From Stratiolaelaps scimitus (Eukaryota > Arthropoda > Arachnida > Mesostigmata > Laelapidae): a stretch of 64,000 bases of DNA. The stretch is taken from NCBI GenBank assembly GCA_019614645.1, contig JABWDB010000071.1, positions 526,001 to 590,000 on the forward strand. The letters run 5' to 3'. The position numbers and the translations under genes were made by a program. Every line of letters starts with the position of its first letter. The first letter of the stretch is position 1. Below are positions 1 to 11,700 of this stretch, piece after piece. The notes under the pieces were generated by a model, which was given only the letters and a program-made list of their open reading frames with translations, ran no database searches and was not told where the DNA came from.

Positions 1-2103
1 TGCAGCCATCACACCACTTCGTATATTGCTCAATATCATTCTTCATTCTTATCCAGAGCACACAGCTGCACTCTCTGTCCAAGACCTTCTCCGCCGACAT
101 ATGTACGTAGCAGACTTTGACAGTTAGGTCCGTTCTGAGCGACATTTCGGCATAACCATCGTGTCCCCCTGCAGCACCAGTCCATCCTCCACCATGGACG
201 CATGTCTATACGGAAAGAAATCGGTCACCTCCACCTCGATTTTTCGTTTTGACCTCGGCCAACCCTTCTCTGACCACTTCTATGAGCTTTTGGTATATTT
301 AGTCCTCTCTGGCGGACTGTGGATCCTCTTAATGCTGGCATCGTGCATCGGCAACATTCGGATTCCTTTATTTCCTCCTCCTGGCGGCACCTCTCTGAGG
401 TAACCGGGCATCGTGACAGGGCAGCAGCCAACCTCATCTCGAAAGCTGGACGAAACACAAGTTTGACATTGTACCTTTGAATCGACATGAGCTGCTCCAC
501 AATCCACTTGGAAACCTTCCTCCACTCTGAGTTTTAGTTCCGAATCTGCTGCCGGGTTCAAGCACATAGTGCCAGTATCCCGACTTGAGATCAAATTCGG
601 AGAAGACCTTTGCATCGCTCAGATGCTGCGCCACCACAACTAAAGTCGGTGTGTGGTACACCTCTCGAATCAGCCCTTCATTCAACCTCCTTGCACCGAG
701 ACATAACAGCATCTTCCCCGATTGTTTGATCTGAATCGACAATCGACTCACCCATTCTGTGGGCTGGTCGACCCGAGTGATCACTCCTTGTTTGTCAAGA
801 TCCGTCAATGTCTTCTTTAACTCTACCTTCAGATACGGCGATACCTTGCACGATACATTACAAGGTGGAACTGTGTCCTTCTTCATCTCTAGTCTCACTT
901 GTCCCAGGAACCGCCCGAGGTCGCCATCGAACACCTCTGGGAACGCTGCCAGTGTTCCACTGTGTTCAGAGCTGTATTTACCTCTTCTGTTACCACTTTT
1001 TCCACCTGCTCATAGTCAAACTTAATCAGGCCCATTTCTTCCGACGAACACTTTCCGATAATAGGTTGCAGCTCTTCCTGGACATGGCTCCCGTCTTCTC
1101 ATTTGACACTGTTCGTGTGGTTTCGCCCAGGGTGTTCATTCGTTCTCCGCTATATACCCTGAGCGTTGGTCGCTCCTTACGGTTGATCTTTGCTTTCGAA
1201 ATCCGCGACACAGGCACAACATTCACCGCTGCTTCACAATCCACTTGGAAACCTTCCTCCACTATGAGTTTTATGAACACCATCGTCTTGTCTTGGCCTG
1301 AGGTCGTATAGACAAAATCCTCTTCACTATCCTCTCCCTGCATCTTTCCCTGTCCCACAACATTGACTCGCTGTCGTGGCTGTTTGGAGTGGTTTTCGCC
1401 GTTGCATCTCATGCAAACCTACCCCGTCGCTTGCCAGAATCTCACTCCTTGCCGATACCATCTCCCACAACTGTTACACCTTCGATTCGATCCTGATCTG
1501 GCGTTCCCAGCTCGTTTGGCTCTCCAGTAACCTCCGCGAACGTTGCTGTGAGTGTGTTTTAGTTGCCTGTGTCTCATTCCGCCAGTGGATCGACTCGACG
1601 CAAGAGCATTGATATCCTCCGTTAGCGCCGCCGCGTTGCCACCTTGGTGTCCCTGTACTGCTGTGATGGGGCTGAATGACTGTAGCTTGTTATTCACTAC
1701 CTCCATCGAAGTACAAATTTTGACCACTTCTGCGAGGCTTAGATTTGTCATTTTTAGTAGCTCTTGCCTCGTTTCACTGCACCGGAGGCCTGCAATTATC
1801 TGGTCATTCACCACGCGGTCTTCTAGCTCCTTATAATTGCTTGGCTTTACTGCGAGCCGCAAGTCTTTTAACCACGTACTGAACGGGTCTCCGGGCCCTT
1901 GAATCCTTTCCCGATACACGTGAGCGAGGATGTTCCGATTCACCCCCCGTAAACCCTGCATCTAGCTTCTTTATCAAATTCTCAAAACTGGGCACATTAT
2001 TATCAGAGAATTTTGCGTGGTATTCATCGAGAATCACATCCCCGCCTGATGCCAACAGAATGGCCACTTTTACTTTATCATCTTCCTTGCTTTTCTTCGT
2101 CAC
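1..2103 (-). mobile_element. Ty3/gypsy LTR retrotransposon remnant (gag-pol, rearranged)
   Basis: Reading the minus strand from 2103 down: a gag-like region (2103-1419, two frames; retroviral-capsid-like text such as DPFSTWLKDLRLAVK and VVNDQIIAGL), then a protease-like stretch (1412-1026, VDCEAAVNVVPVS, where the usual DTGA/DSGA active site is altered to DCEA), then reverse transcriptase (934-590, LDKQGVITRVDQPTEWVS and FSEFDLKSGYWH). RT breaks off before the catalytic YxDD. The end of RNase H follows at about 500-425 (YNVKLVFRPAFEMRLAAALS), and the C-terminal half of an integrase HHCC finger lies at about 60-1 (MKNDIEQYTKWCDGC). Several frameshifts and an internal deletion make it non-functional. 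The 3' end runs off the left window edge; no LTR was identified on the right side. Confidence 0.88.
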
Positions 2104-2685
2104 TGTGAGGAATATTTGGAGTTTTTGCCGAAATTTTTGTCATTCTGTGAACGACCGCGTTCGCATCGCTATGTTGTACGGCATTTTATGCATCTTTCTC
2201 CAACCGTCACTCCAGTATCTCCTCACTTAGCCACTTGGACAGTCAGGTCTCTCAGTCCGTTACCGCAGCAGCCATGGGAATATGTCGTCCACCTAACTTT
2301 AAGGTGTGCGTGAGAACCAACTCTACTCTATGGAAATCATGACACCACAGCTTGGGAGATCGGCGTAGACCGACTGATTTATTTACACGTCTTATTATAT
2401 CGTCTGCATGTGTTGCACATGGAACCACTCCGTGGTAAGCACCCTGATCAACAGAAACACTACTTCATATACTTGGAATGGTAGGTTGTTAAGAGCTTTG
2501 ACAATGGGACTATGGTATCCTCATGTGGGCGTCGTAGCTAGTCCGAAAAGGAAAATTTCGGCATTTTGAATTGCTGGCGGTGTGTATCGCTTCATGATGA
2601 TGGTAATGGCGTCTCCATGTTCTTGGGCAAGGCATGCGAACGGAGCGGCTGAGGGTCTATGATACGGGGGAGCTAGACGGTACTT
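2104..2685. other. No gene recognised
   Basis: Between the gypsy gag start and the LINE relic I see no recognisable coding region. It may hold the decayed gypsy 5' leader/LTR and the 5' part of the neighbouring LINE, but neither boundary can be placed. Confidence 0.4.
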
Positions 2686-3470
2686 TTGAATTCGCGAAAG
2701 CATAGGAGATTCCGGTTTATAGGGAAGCTCAGGAGTCTACAGCAATTCTGCAAACAAACTGTATCGCTGTTACTTAAGGATAGATATTTAGGAATCAAAC
2801 TTTGCCAACGATCGGCCTCCTTCATAGGCACTGTCTTTAGGCTGCAAGAATGGCGTTCTGCAGAAGGCAGTTCGGTCAAAGGGGAAACGTCAAGGAATTA
2901 TGGAATTTGATTAAAACGACCTGTGGATGAAACAGATTGAAAGTGCTCTTCCACGAGCTCTTGTCATCGAATCGAGTGAAGTCATTCGAAATTGCAAACG
3001 ACTTAAGCGATCACTTCGCCGCTGTGGGAGCTAAAACGGTGGCCTCCTTTCAGGTTGACGGGAATATTAAGCGGGAACTGGAAACCGAATCTCGCAGGTT
3101 CGGGTGGCGCAACTGACGCAACAAGGATTGTCTATCCAAAGTAATTGACAAGTTATTGATTTTCACACTGGAGAGGCATCTGCATTCGATAAACTATTTC
3201 TCTGCCGGCAAGCTTGAATGAGCACCCTCATTGCCCTCGCTCTGTCTCATCTATGGCAGGAAAGCGCTGGCATCACCGATAGGAACTAACTCTGCCTCGA
3301 TGTCTCCCTGGATGTGTTGGGCAGCCTTCAACTGTCTCCGCCATTCGTTACTCTTGCGGTTACTGGCATGTCTAGGCTTTTGTCATATGGTTGTGGATTG
3401 GTTTACGTCTTATCTCTTAGCGAGAAGACAGGCAATGAAGACTGAGGTCTTCATATCAGCTTAGCAGGAG
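2686..3470 (+). mobile_element. LINE (CR1/Jockey-like) reverse transcriptase fragment
   Basis: Broken plus-strand frames carry non-LTR retrotransposon text. Around 2900-3050 there are LINE linker motifs (GNVKELWNLIKTTCG, then EIANDLSDHFAAVG). At 3320-3460 the RT palm region reads AAFNCLRHSLLLRLLACLG followed by VVDWFTSYLLARRQAMKTEV, equivalent to the KAFDxVxHxxLLxKL...WxxSYLxxRxQxV block. Stops and frameshifts interrupt it, and the catalytic YADD and 3' end are missing. It lies upstream of the first visible wsck-like exon and may sit in an intron of that gene. Confidence 0.75.
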
Positions 3471-3482
3471 AAAAACATCGGT

Positions 3483-3525
3483 GTGCTAAAGGTTTTATTG
3501 GTTTATTAAACGAACTGCAATAAAC
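3483..3525 (-). repeat. SINE/LINE 3'-tail fragment
   Basis: The plus strand reads GGTTTTATTGGTTTATTAAA then CGAACTGCAATAA. In reverse complement this is the same tail (TGCAGTTC...AATAAACCAATAAAACC) seen at the 3' ends of the SINE copies at 33037-33192 and 53660-53830. Only the tail is present, as expected for a severely 5'-truncated retroposon. Confidence 0.6.
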
Positions 3526-3744
3526 CAATTTTTGGGAAAACACTTTCAAGATAATTGTCGAGGCTGTTTACATCTCGTTCTTATTTCGCATTTGTACATC
3601 AGAACTTCGATCTTCTATTTTTGATGTACCATTCTCAAACTATAACGTTCGTACTTTGAATGCAAAGTATAAATACCAGATAGGTTCGCAACATGAAGCT
3701 TTGTCCTATATTCTAGTTGTTATGTAACAATCGCTAGTTGGATT

Positions 3745-3773
3745 ATACAATACAATACAAATACACCTTTATT
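3745..3773 (-). repeat. LINE 3' terminus with TTGTA-type tail
   Basis: The segment ATACAATACAATACAAATAC followed by ACCTTTATT is, on the minus strand, AATAAAGG...GTATTTGTATTGTATTGTAT. The same tail type occurs at 17585-17609 and 62812-62839. It marks the 3' end of a minus-strand LINE insertion whose body would extend rightward from here but is not recognisable in translation. Confidence 0.5.
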
Positions 3774-4265
3774 AACCAAAAGGGGGTGGTACAGATTCTC
3801 GTGATGCACGACACAATGTTCAATCTAAACCTTTATCTCATAGTTTTTTCAACGTGAACTTGAGCGTTTGTAAATTGCAGTTCCACTGGTAAACCTCAAT
3901 TTGAATCTGAAAATGAAAAATTATGCGGTTGGCTAAGGCTGTTCAAGACAGTTAAGTTCCTCGGATTCTAATGGTTGTTCTCGTAGTTGTTCGAGTTCAT
4001 ACAGCTTCCCAGGTACAAGATACTAGGCGTTTGTGAACAATATTTTAGCCCCATATTACAGTTTGAACTGCATGTAGCAGTTCTAGGAATATTTTTCTTC
4101 TTACGTGAATTATCCCGATAGTACATGAAACTACGTAATAAGGTTAATAAGGTGAATTACGCTAATGAACTATGCTTTTAGTTAAATCCCCATTTGTGTT
4201 ACTCTGGGTTAAGCTCATTGAATAATAGTTTGCGACTTATTCTTCTTGTTCTGCATCAGATTTAG
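3774..4265. other. Presumed wsck-like intron, no feature seen
   Basis: No coding similarity is visible. The stretch ends at a good acceptor (pyrimidine-containing tract, then TTTAG at 4261-4265) that opens the first visible exon of the receptor gene. Confidence 0.4.
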
Positions 4266-4365
4266 GTGTTCCACCAAATCCCACGGTTGAGGAGGTGTTC
4301 CAGGACGGTAAAAGAGTGCTTGTTGTAACGATAATCCCTCCAACGGAATTCCATGGGCCCGTCAC
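4266..4365 (+). CDS. wsck-like: wsck-like exon: start of fibronectin III domain
   Basis: This 100-bp exon lies between TTTAG and a GTATGT donor. It starts with two bases completing a codon and ends with two bases of the next. It reads VPPNPTVEEVFQDGKR then LVVTIIPPTEFHGPVT, the A-B-C strand pattern of an FN3 domain. It continues directly into the exon at 4767 (T-K-Y-R-I-V-V). Confidence 0.8.
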
Positions 4366-7300
4366 GTATGTATCAGACATCACGCATGTAGCTGGTCACC
4401 TTTTATTCTTCTTAATAAATTCATACCATTCTCGGAAAATAATATAATAGCTATTAGAAATACATACGGGTGTACTAAATTCAGTTACATTTCACTGAAT
4501 ACCTCTTGAATGTGCAGTTTTGTTCTTAAAAATCGGCTGCGTTTGACATACGTGGCACGTAGGATCATCTATTGCACCAGATCATTTTAGATGATGTCAA
4601 CTATTCTATTTAGACATTACGATCAAAAGGTGTTGACTTGAGACTCATCAGTAATTATCAACAATGAATAATCAATGTAATAAAATAAGCAAACCGGGAG
4701 ATGTTAGCATCCTTTGCTGCCGGCCGTTTGTATGACCAAATTTTTGTTTCTTTGATTGATTTTCAGGAAATATCGCATTGTTGTAATGAAGCAGGGCTCG
4801 CTCAGGCGTTTCGACCCAGACAACCTAGTTGATTTCGCAGAAGCTGATAGAAATGGCTTGCCATATTATGTAGCAGGTGACGTGGAGCCATTACAGAAGC
4901 CGCTACGCTTTGTAGTCGGTGATAATTCACCAAGTAATCCACCGCTCGAGGAGGGACAGAAGTATGATATCATCGTGGGAGTCGTCAGTGAACTGAATGG
5001 GGTATGTTATTGAAGTTAGCAATAAGGACGCCTTATAGGATCAACCGAAGGCAAGCAGTACAATATGTGAAAATTTGTCACCAAGTCCAAACCACAGAGA
5101 CACACGATCGGGGCTGCGCTGAGCAGTTGTGCTAGTCGCATCATACTTAGTAGTTGTATGGTTGGTACATAAGTAATCGATATCAACTTAAACTGCTTCA
5201 CTTTAGACTTGAACGCTAGAACAAGCTTGAAACTTGGCGAGTTCATTTACTGATCCATTCTGCGTCTATAGGTTTTCTTAGATCCTACAACTAAGGATCA
5301 TTGTTTCCCATCGCCAGTGGAATTTCAAAACGATTGAAACAAGGAGACCAAAAGAAGGGGATGCTCTATTATGAACTGCTCGAACTTGGTGAGAGGGTCT
5401 ACACAGACCGGTTACAGAACAAAATTCAGCCAACTAAGCCGAGAGATTACCAGAAAACGATCGTGAAGTGGCAAAGGACGGAGGAAAATAGTATCGCAAT
5501 ATTGCCCATATTGCGTTGGCAACAGGCCCTACTGTTAGCGATCTTGACTGGGAAATTCTGCCACACCCGGCCCATACCCCGAATATTTCTCCAACAAATT
5601 ACCACCCACTGAAATAACTTGTAGTCCCATATTGCTCAACAACCGGCTGTACATGCATATATTTCCTCGGCTGCTCTTGAGCAAACAATAAGATCTATTT
5701 TCTGCTAATTGTTATCTATCACACATTTTAGCTTTCTTTGTATTGTAATTTATCTACATCAATGAACTCTGCCGTAACAAAAAACCTAATTTCACACATT
5801 CTATTTTGCGGATCCAGGAAAAGAAGAGCGCATTTTCAGTTCCATTAAAAGGCCTTGCCCCTCTGGGTCTTGAAGGAGCCAACGCAGATGCTTCGCGACA
5901 TATAATTGACGATGATGAAAATTCAACGGGCCGGGCCTCACGTCGTCGCGATGCTGTTCTTGTCTTCGTGCTATCCGTCGCCATTGGAGTCTTGGGTTTC
6001 CTGCTTGTGGCATCCTTCATTCTTTATTTCATCCTTCGGCGACAATATCGAAGCAAACGGAGATCCGACGAACTCATACTGAAGATACACGATCACGATA
6101 GTGTAAGTTATTATCGGATCACTTTTTGTGTTATCGATGTGCGTTCTCACACAATGTTAGTGAATCATATCTTAAACGAACTTTGTTTGTTATCTATTCT
6201 CAGCCAGATCTAGATATCGTTACCTTTGGAGGATAAGGTCCGTCAATCGACTTTGCAGTGTGCCCTGCGGTGAGTCTTTTGCGGTCTTCTTCTCATATGA
6301 TTCTCTTTTGTATGAGAGAGAACATCCTTTTGAGAAGTAGATAGCATTCAAAAGGTGAAGGGACACTATGTCTACTGATTCAAAAACAGCCGCAAAAAAA
6401 GCAGAACATTGCTTAAAATGTAGTTGACGTTCTCTTAATTTTAAAACAATGTGTTCAACCAAGTGAATATTTTTTTGAAAGACACAGATGAAAATCCATC
6501 ATGAGCATCAGGATTCACAAACAGGGTATTCCACATGGTAGTGTGAGACTCCCACTCATGAAAATCCTGCTAACCAGACATAGTACACGAAGTAACCATT
6601 AAGTTGCTTCTGACTGAATCTCTTCTGATGGTTTATCCATATCGCTTAAAATGACTCTTCTATGATGCTCTCAATATGCAAACGTGGGATTTGCCAAAAC
6701 CGTGATAGAGAGTTATCTCTTGATGATAAGTACAACGTTTATCGTCTGGGCAGGGGAACTCGTGGGAGTTTGGTACTACTTCTTGTAAGGAAATTCCTCC
6801 GATTATGCCAAATTGATTTTCAAGCGGACTTGGCTAGCTATGTGTTTTCCAGCGCTGGCCTTATCTTGTGCTGTTATCTTATCAACGCCAGAGGCTGTGT
6901 AGGATATCACGTGGTTGTAGGCATAACTGCGGTGTTTGAATCGTTATGTGACATAACACCGTTTGGTCATCACAGGGAATTTAACCTCCCTGGCATATAT
7001 TGGGGTGATGCAGTTATCAGTGAACGGCTATTCTTGTCTACTGAACGGCCTCCCACAACAAGTTGAAGATTGACCCTTGTCAACGATGGTTCGTGTTGAC
7101 CTTGTTTTGTCTTTCGAGCCTGATATAATTGATTCCGTAACTGTTGTTGACCCGCCGTCCTCTTTTGGCCAAAATGACATACGTTTGATGTAGGAGGATA
7201 AGGCCACTGACCTTAATTTATGGAACGGCGACTGCAATGCCATGGAGGCCAATCTAAAGTTGGTATCGTGGCCTGAAATTTTCAGTTCTTGTCGCCACGT

Positions 7301-8684
7301 TGATATGTATGATCGAACATACAACGTATATAACATTTATTATTTATCTTCATAACTAGACGTTCACTTGACGTTAAGCACAATAGAGAGCACATTAATA
7401 GTCCGACACAGCTAATGTAAGCAGACTCATCTCCTGAATTGGCCACCCGCTTACGAATGGTATACATGAGATTAAGGGTTCTGGAGGAATCGCTCTTTTT
7501 TTTCGCCTCCAAAGAGCTTTTTACGTATTCTAATAAACTAATAAGTGGTCTTGAGAGATTGGCGCTTTACGCTGTAATGAAACTTTGTGAATGATGACAT
7601 GGCAAATGCTGCAACCTTCAAGGACTTTCTCTCCCGCGTTTTCATGGTTTCGGGTACAAATATACATTGCTCTATTATTTAGGGTTTGTTTGGCTCTCGA
7701 TTAACATTTCCGCGGACTGAATGTTGAACAAAATCATGTCTCTACCTTCCTACTGTAGCATGGCTCCGAATGGTACTCCACCGACAGCTAAGAAAAAGCT
7801 TGCTAGTGTCTTCACTGAGCCGTTCCGGATTCTACTGACTCGGAATTATGAGGAGGATACCAGTACAAGTTGTTTCCGCTCATCGAGTGTCACGAAAAAT
7901 ACACAAAAGTGCTCTAGAAGTGCAGCAGATAACTATCGACCTGTGGCCCAACTGCCTATTGCTCGTTGTCGACTATATTTTTTGTTTCCCGTTTCAAAAG
8001 GGGTTACTAGATTATGGTCAACATCCACACAGCTGGCAGGTACGGTCCAAGACTGGACAGTACATTTTAATAGAGGAGAGAACTTTGATTGTGTGTATTT
8101 TGATTTCTCTAAAGCGTTTGATAGGATGTCTCACATCCAGATGATCTCCAAGTCACTGCCGCTGCAGCTGGCTGCACTGTGTGTCCCCGCATAGAACTAC
8201 CCGAACTGGCCATCGTTAATAGAGTTGCCATTCAAATACAGCCATACGGTTTGTTCCCAATATTCTATTAAAAACTAGGGTTTGCCATTGCTGGACCACT
8301 AAACCGATATTTGCCCGCTGCCATGAACGTGGTCAAGATTCACTTAGACTTCCAATTGTCACATCGATTGACAAAGAAAAGAGTAATGTTAATAATTACA
8401 GTCCTGTGACGCAAAGGTCCATTGCGTGTCCCATTGCTTGTCCCACTGTTTGTGAACCATATCTACTCCTACCGAGAACCAAATGGCCTACTTGATAACG
8501 GACAAAGTAGCCTCGTGAGACGGAGATCTATGGAGATTCAACTGGTGGAGATGATTCATGAGGGGCCATCCTTCTAAACAACAAAATCGACTCAGACTGT
8601 TCATCAAAGTGTACAGTTCAATTTCTCTAAAGCCTTTGACCACTGTCTCCGGTGGTGACCGTGCGTTTGAAGAAAATTTCCTCC

Positions 8685-8717
<33 letters not shown>

Positions 8718-11700
8718 CTTTGACCGCGTTAATCACAATTTTATTATAACCAAGCTACAAAAGGCCAAGGTTGACAATAAGTGCATTGATTGATGCAATT
8801 CGATTATAACTACACCTTAGAACCCAATTTATAATCTAAAACAATATAAATTGCTTCATCGCTTTTGGTTGATTAAGTAGCGATTGAGGTGAGCTGAAAT
8901 TACGTGTGACATCAATTATATTTGAGATCTTATCGCGCGCGCGCAAGTCGAAATCAATACGTAGACTATCTTGGAGTATTCTATTGAGAGACGAACTGTT
9001 GATTTTGCAACGCTCGCTTTGCTTTTTGAACGTCAAAACGTTTGCACAGTATCTCTACAGCAGAGAGCAACCATATTTTAACATTAGGTCTAACAACCTC
9101 AGAATTCGATTTTCTACTGTTCCAAATCAATAGCACAACTGAGCTCGAGTTAGTTACTTATATGCAACAAACCAGTCGCTTAGAACACACCGTGTCGATA
9201 GACTAGACATGGGTTAGCCTGCATAGACGTCCTGAGAAGGGCCAAGCAAAACAGTGGCTCCAACAAGGTGAAGCTTCAACGTCTGTGGCAGTGCCAGATA
9301 GATTCGGACTAAAGGTGATGATGATACTCGCCCTGGATATCAAGGGCGTTTGCCCTTACGAAATATTAGCAGCAAACGAAAAACTCAAGCTCCCCGATAT
9401 ATCGACCTCTTGAAGAGATTGATGAACAAATGGCGCAGGGATCGACAGCACCGAGTGTGGTTACTGGACGACAATGCAAGATCTCACTGCACTGCTGAAA
9501 TGGCTTTAGCCCCCACATTCTCCTGATTTAAGCCCATGTGATTATGGTTGTTTCCATGCACTAAAAAGGGCAGTAGGTGAGGTTCCATATGCAACCGTCG
9601 ATTTATTCAAAAAAGCAATAAATAAGGTAATTATAAGTAGAAATGCGAATGGTAAATATTTGGCAATGTCCCCGGTGTGTAAATAAAGCTGGGGAGTACC
9701 TCTAAGTCATACCAAAAGATCTTTGTTCTAACTCATTTAGTTTAAGAGTTATTGGCATTTATCGAGCGAACAGTTCGCATGATGTGCCCTAATATTATAC
9801 AACCCCTTACCTCCATTGAAAATAACGGCGTTATATATTATAATCTATAATTTGTGCGTCCATACGTTTGTGCCCAACAGTTCCTTTTATTTCGTTGATA
9901 TCGGTCATTAAAGAGCCTGACATGGAGAACAAAACCACAAAAAACGTTAGTTTTAAATCTTATAGACCTTATCCGGTTATGTTCGGTGGCGTGGTGCACT
10001 CGTGAGCGCCTTGCAACCGTGGGTGCAGGGGTTCAATCCCCACCGTTGCATATTCGCATTTAGGGGTTTGTCTTACGAAACAATGCAAAAAGCAAGTCTG
10101 TGGACCTCAAATGTTGTCTGAGAGTCAGCACGAGAAACATTAGACTTTATCGGGTTAAGGGTCATAGATACATATACATGTACATATTTGAAATATGTTT
10201 TTAAATATGATACACCGCCTGTACACCACTTCTTAATTTAATGACCATGAGCGCTCAATAACAGGAAAATGGCTATTTCGGGGTGAACGGTCAACTGCAT
10301 CTGGAGGAAGGCGCTGACTTGAACGGATTCTACAATCGTCTGTGCGACCTCTACTGGCAAATCCCGCGGCCCCAGCTCCACATATCAGACATGGTGTTGG
10401 GCCAGGGCATGTTCGGGCCCGTGCGAGTGGGGAAAGTCCTTCGAAATGGACAGGAAATCGCCGCACAGATACAGAGGTAGTTGTAACCCAAGCTAAGTAA
10501 ATTAATCTAACTTTATATAGCGATAACGTTTCAGTGACATTTGGGTACAGGTGACTTTTACAACCTCCGTCAGATCTTCTCAACTCATATTTCCTGGAAA
10601 TTCGATGTGATCTATTTTGTCTCTGTGGACGCTTATAGGAAGGTTGTATAGAGTTTATTTCTCTCTGAAAACGTTTATTTTCTAGACATGTTCTCTTTAA
10701 TAATAATAATAACGCTTTATTTCAAAGGTTAGGTTTAACAATATGTGAGTTAGCCGCTATGTGTTTGCCAAGAAGAGGTCATATGTTTGAAAAAGCTACC
10801 CATCACGTAGGGCTCGAGACACTCTCCAAGGAAATAAGTCATTTACACATTGTTTCTTAGCTATGAATTTAGGTAAGACATTTATACCAGCTCTGGTAGC
10901 CGTCACAGTCACATCAAACATTGCACTCATTAGCATGGGAAGATGTTTACCAATACAAATATATGTGCGCTTATCTATATTGTCAAATTTAGCCAATATT
11001 GGCATTATATTCACTTCCTCCCTCGTACATTGACATTTAAAAGCGACGCGTTTCACGAATTTATCCCCCACTTTTTGCAGCCTCTCTTTGTCCAGTTTTA
11101 ATCCTGGGTACCATACTGGCGCTGCATACGTCATAATGGGTTCAACATAAATCTTAAAAAGTTTAACAAATAGGGCCGGGTCGTTCACTACGAAAGAACG
11201 TAATATCCAGTTCGCAAGGCGCGTTGCACGAAGCACAACATCCGTAACATGATCAGTATATTTCAATGTGGTTGAGGTAATTACTCCTAAGTCGCGCATT
11301 GTTTCTGCAGAGCGCAGAGGATGTCCACCAATTCTATACACATGTTTGGGATTTCCGTGACCAAAGTGTAGTACTGCACATTTTTCAATTGATAGTTTTA
11401 GATCAAGGCCCAAGGTCCATTCCAGGAACTGATCTAGGGCATTTTGAAGTTGTGCCCTCTCATGGTCCGTGTCAACTTTAGAATAAATTTTTACGTCATC
11501 TGCATATATCTTAACGGATATGGATTGCGGTAATATATACATTATGGAATTTATGTACATTATATACATCAGAGGACCTAGTATCGTTCCCTGAGGACAG
11601 CCGGACGTCACTCGCGCAGTATTGGAGTATTTGCTGTTCACCCGCACCCTTTAGTTCGTGATAGCTGAGATCGGTAGTGAATCGTTCTTTGGTCGCTGAT

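Noticed and set aside
5301..5612. Independent small gene (103 codons)
   Set aside because: Its readable part is a mariner transposase end.
6208..6237. Extra exon of the wsck-like gene after the transmembrane exon
   Set aside because: A stop follows after ten codons, and the exons at 5818-6102 and 10265 already join in phase 0.
9984..10055. tRNA gene
   Set aside because: Same reasons: no acceptor stem, and the body is shared with 35157-35240.
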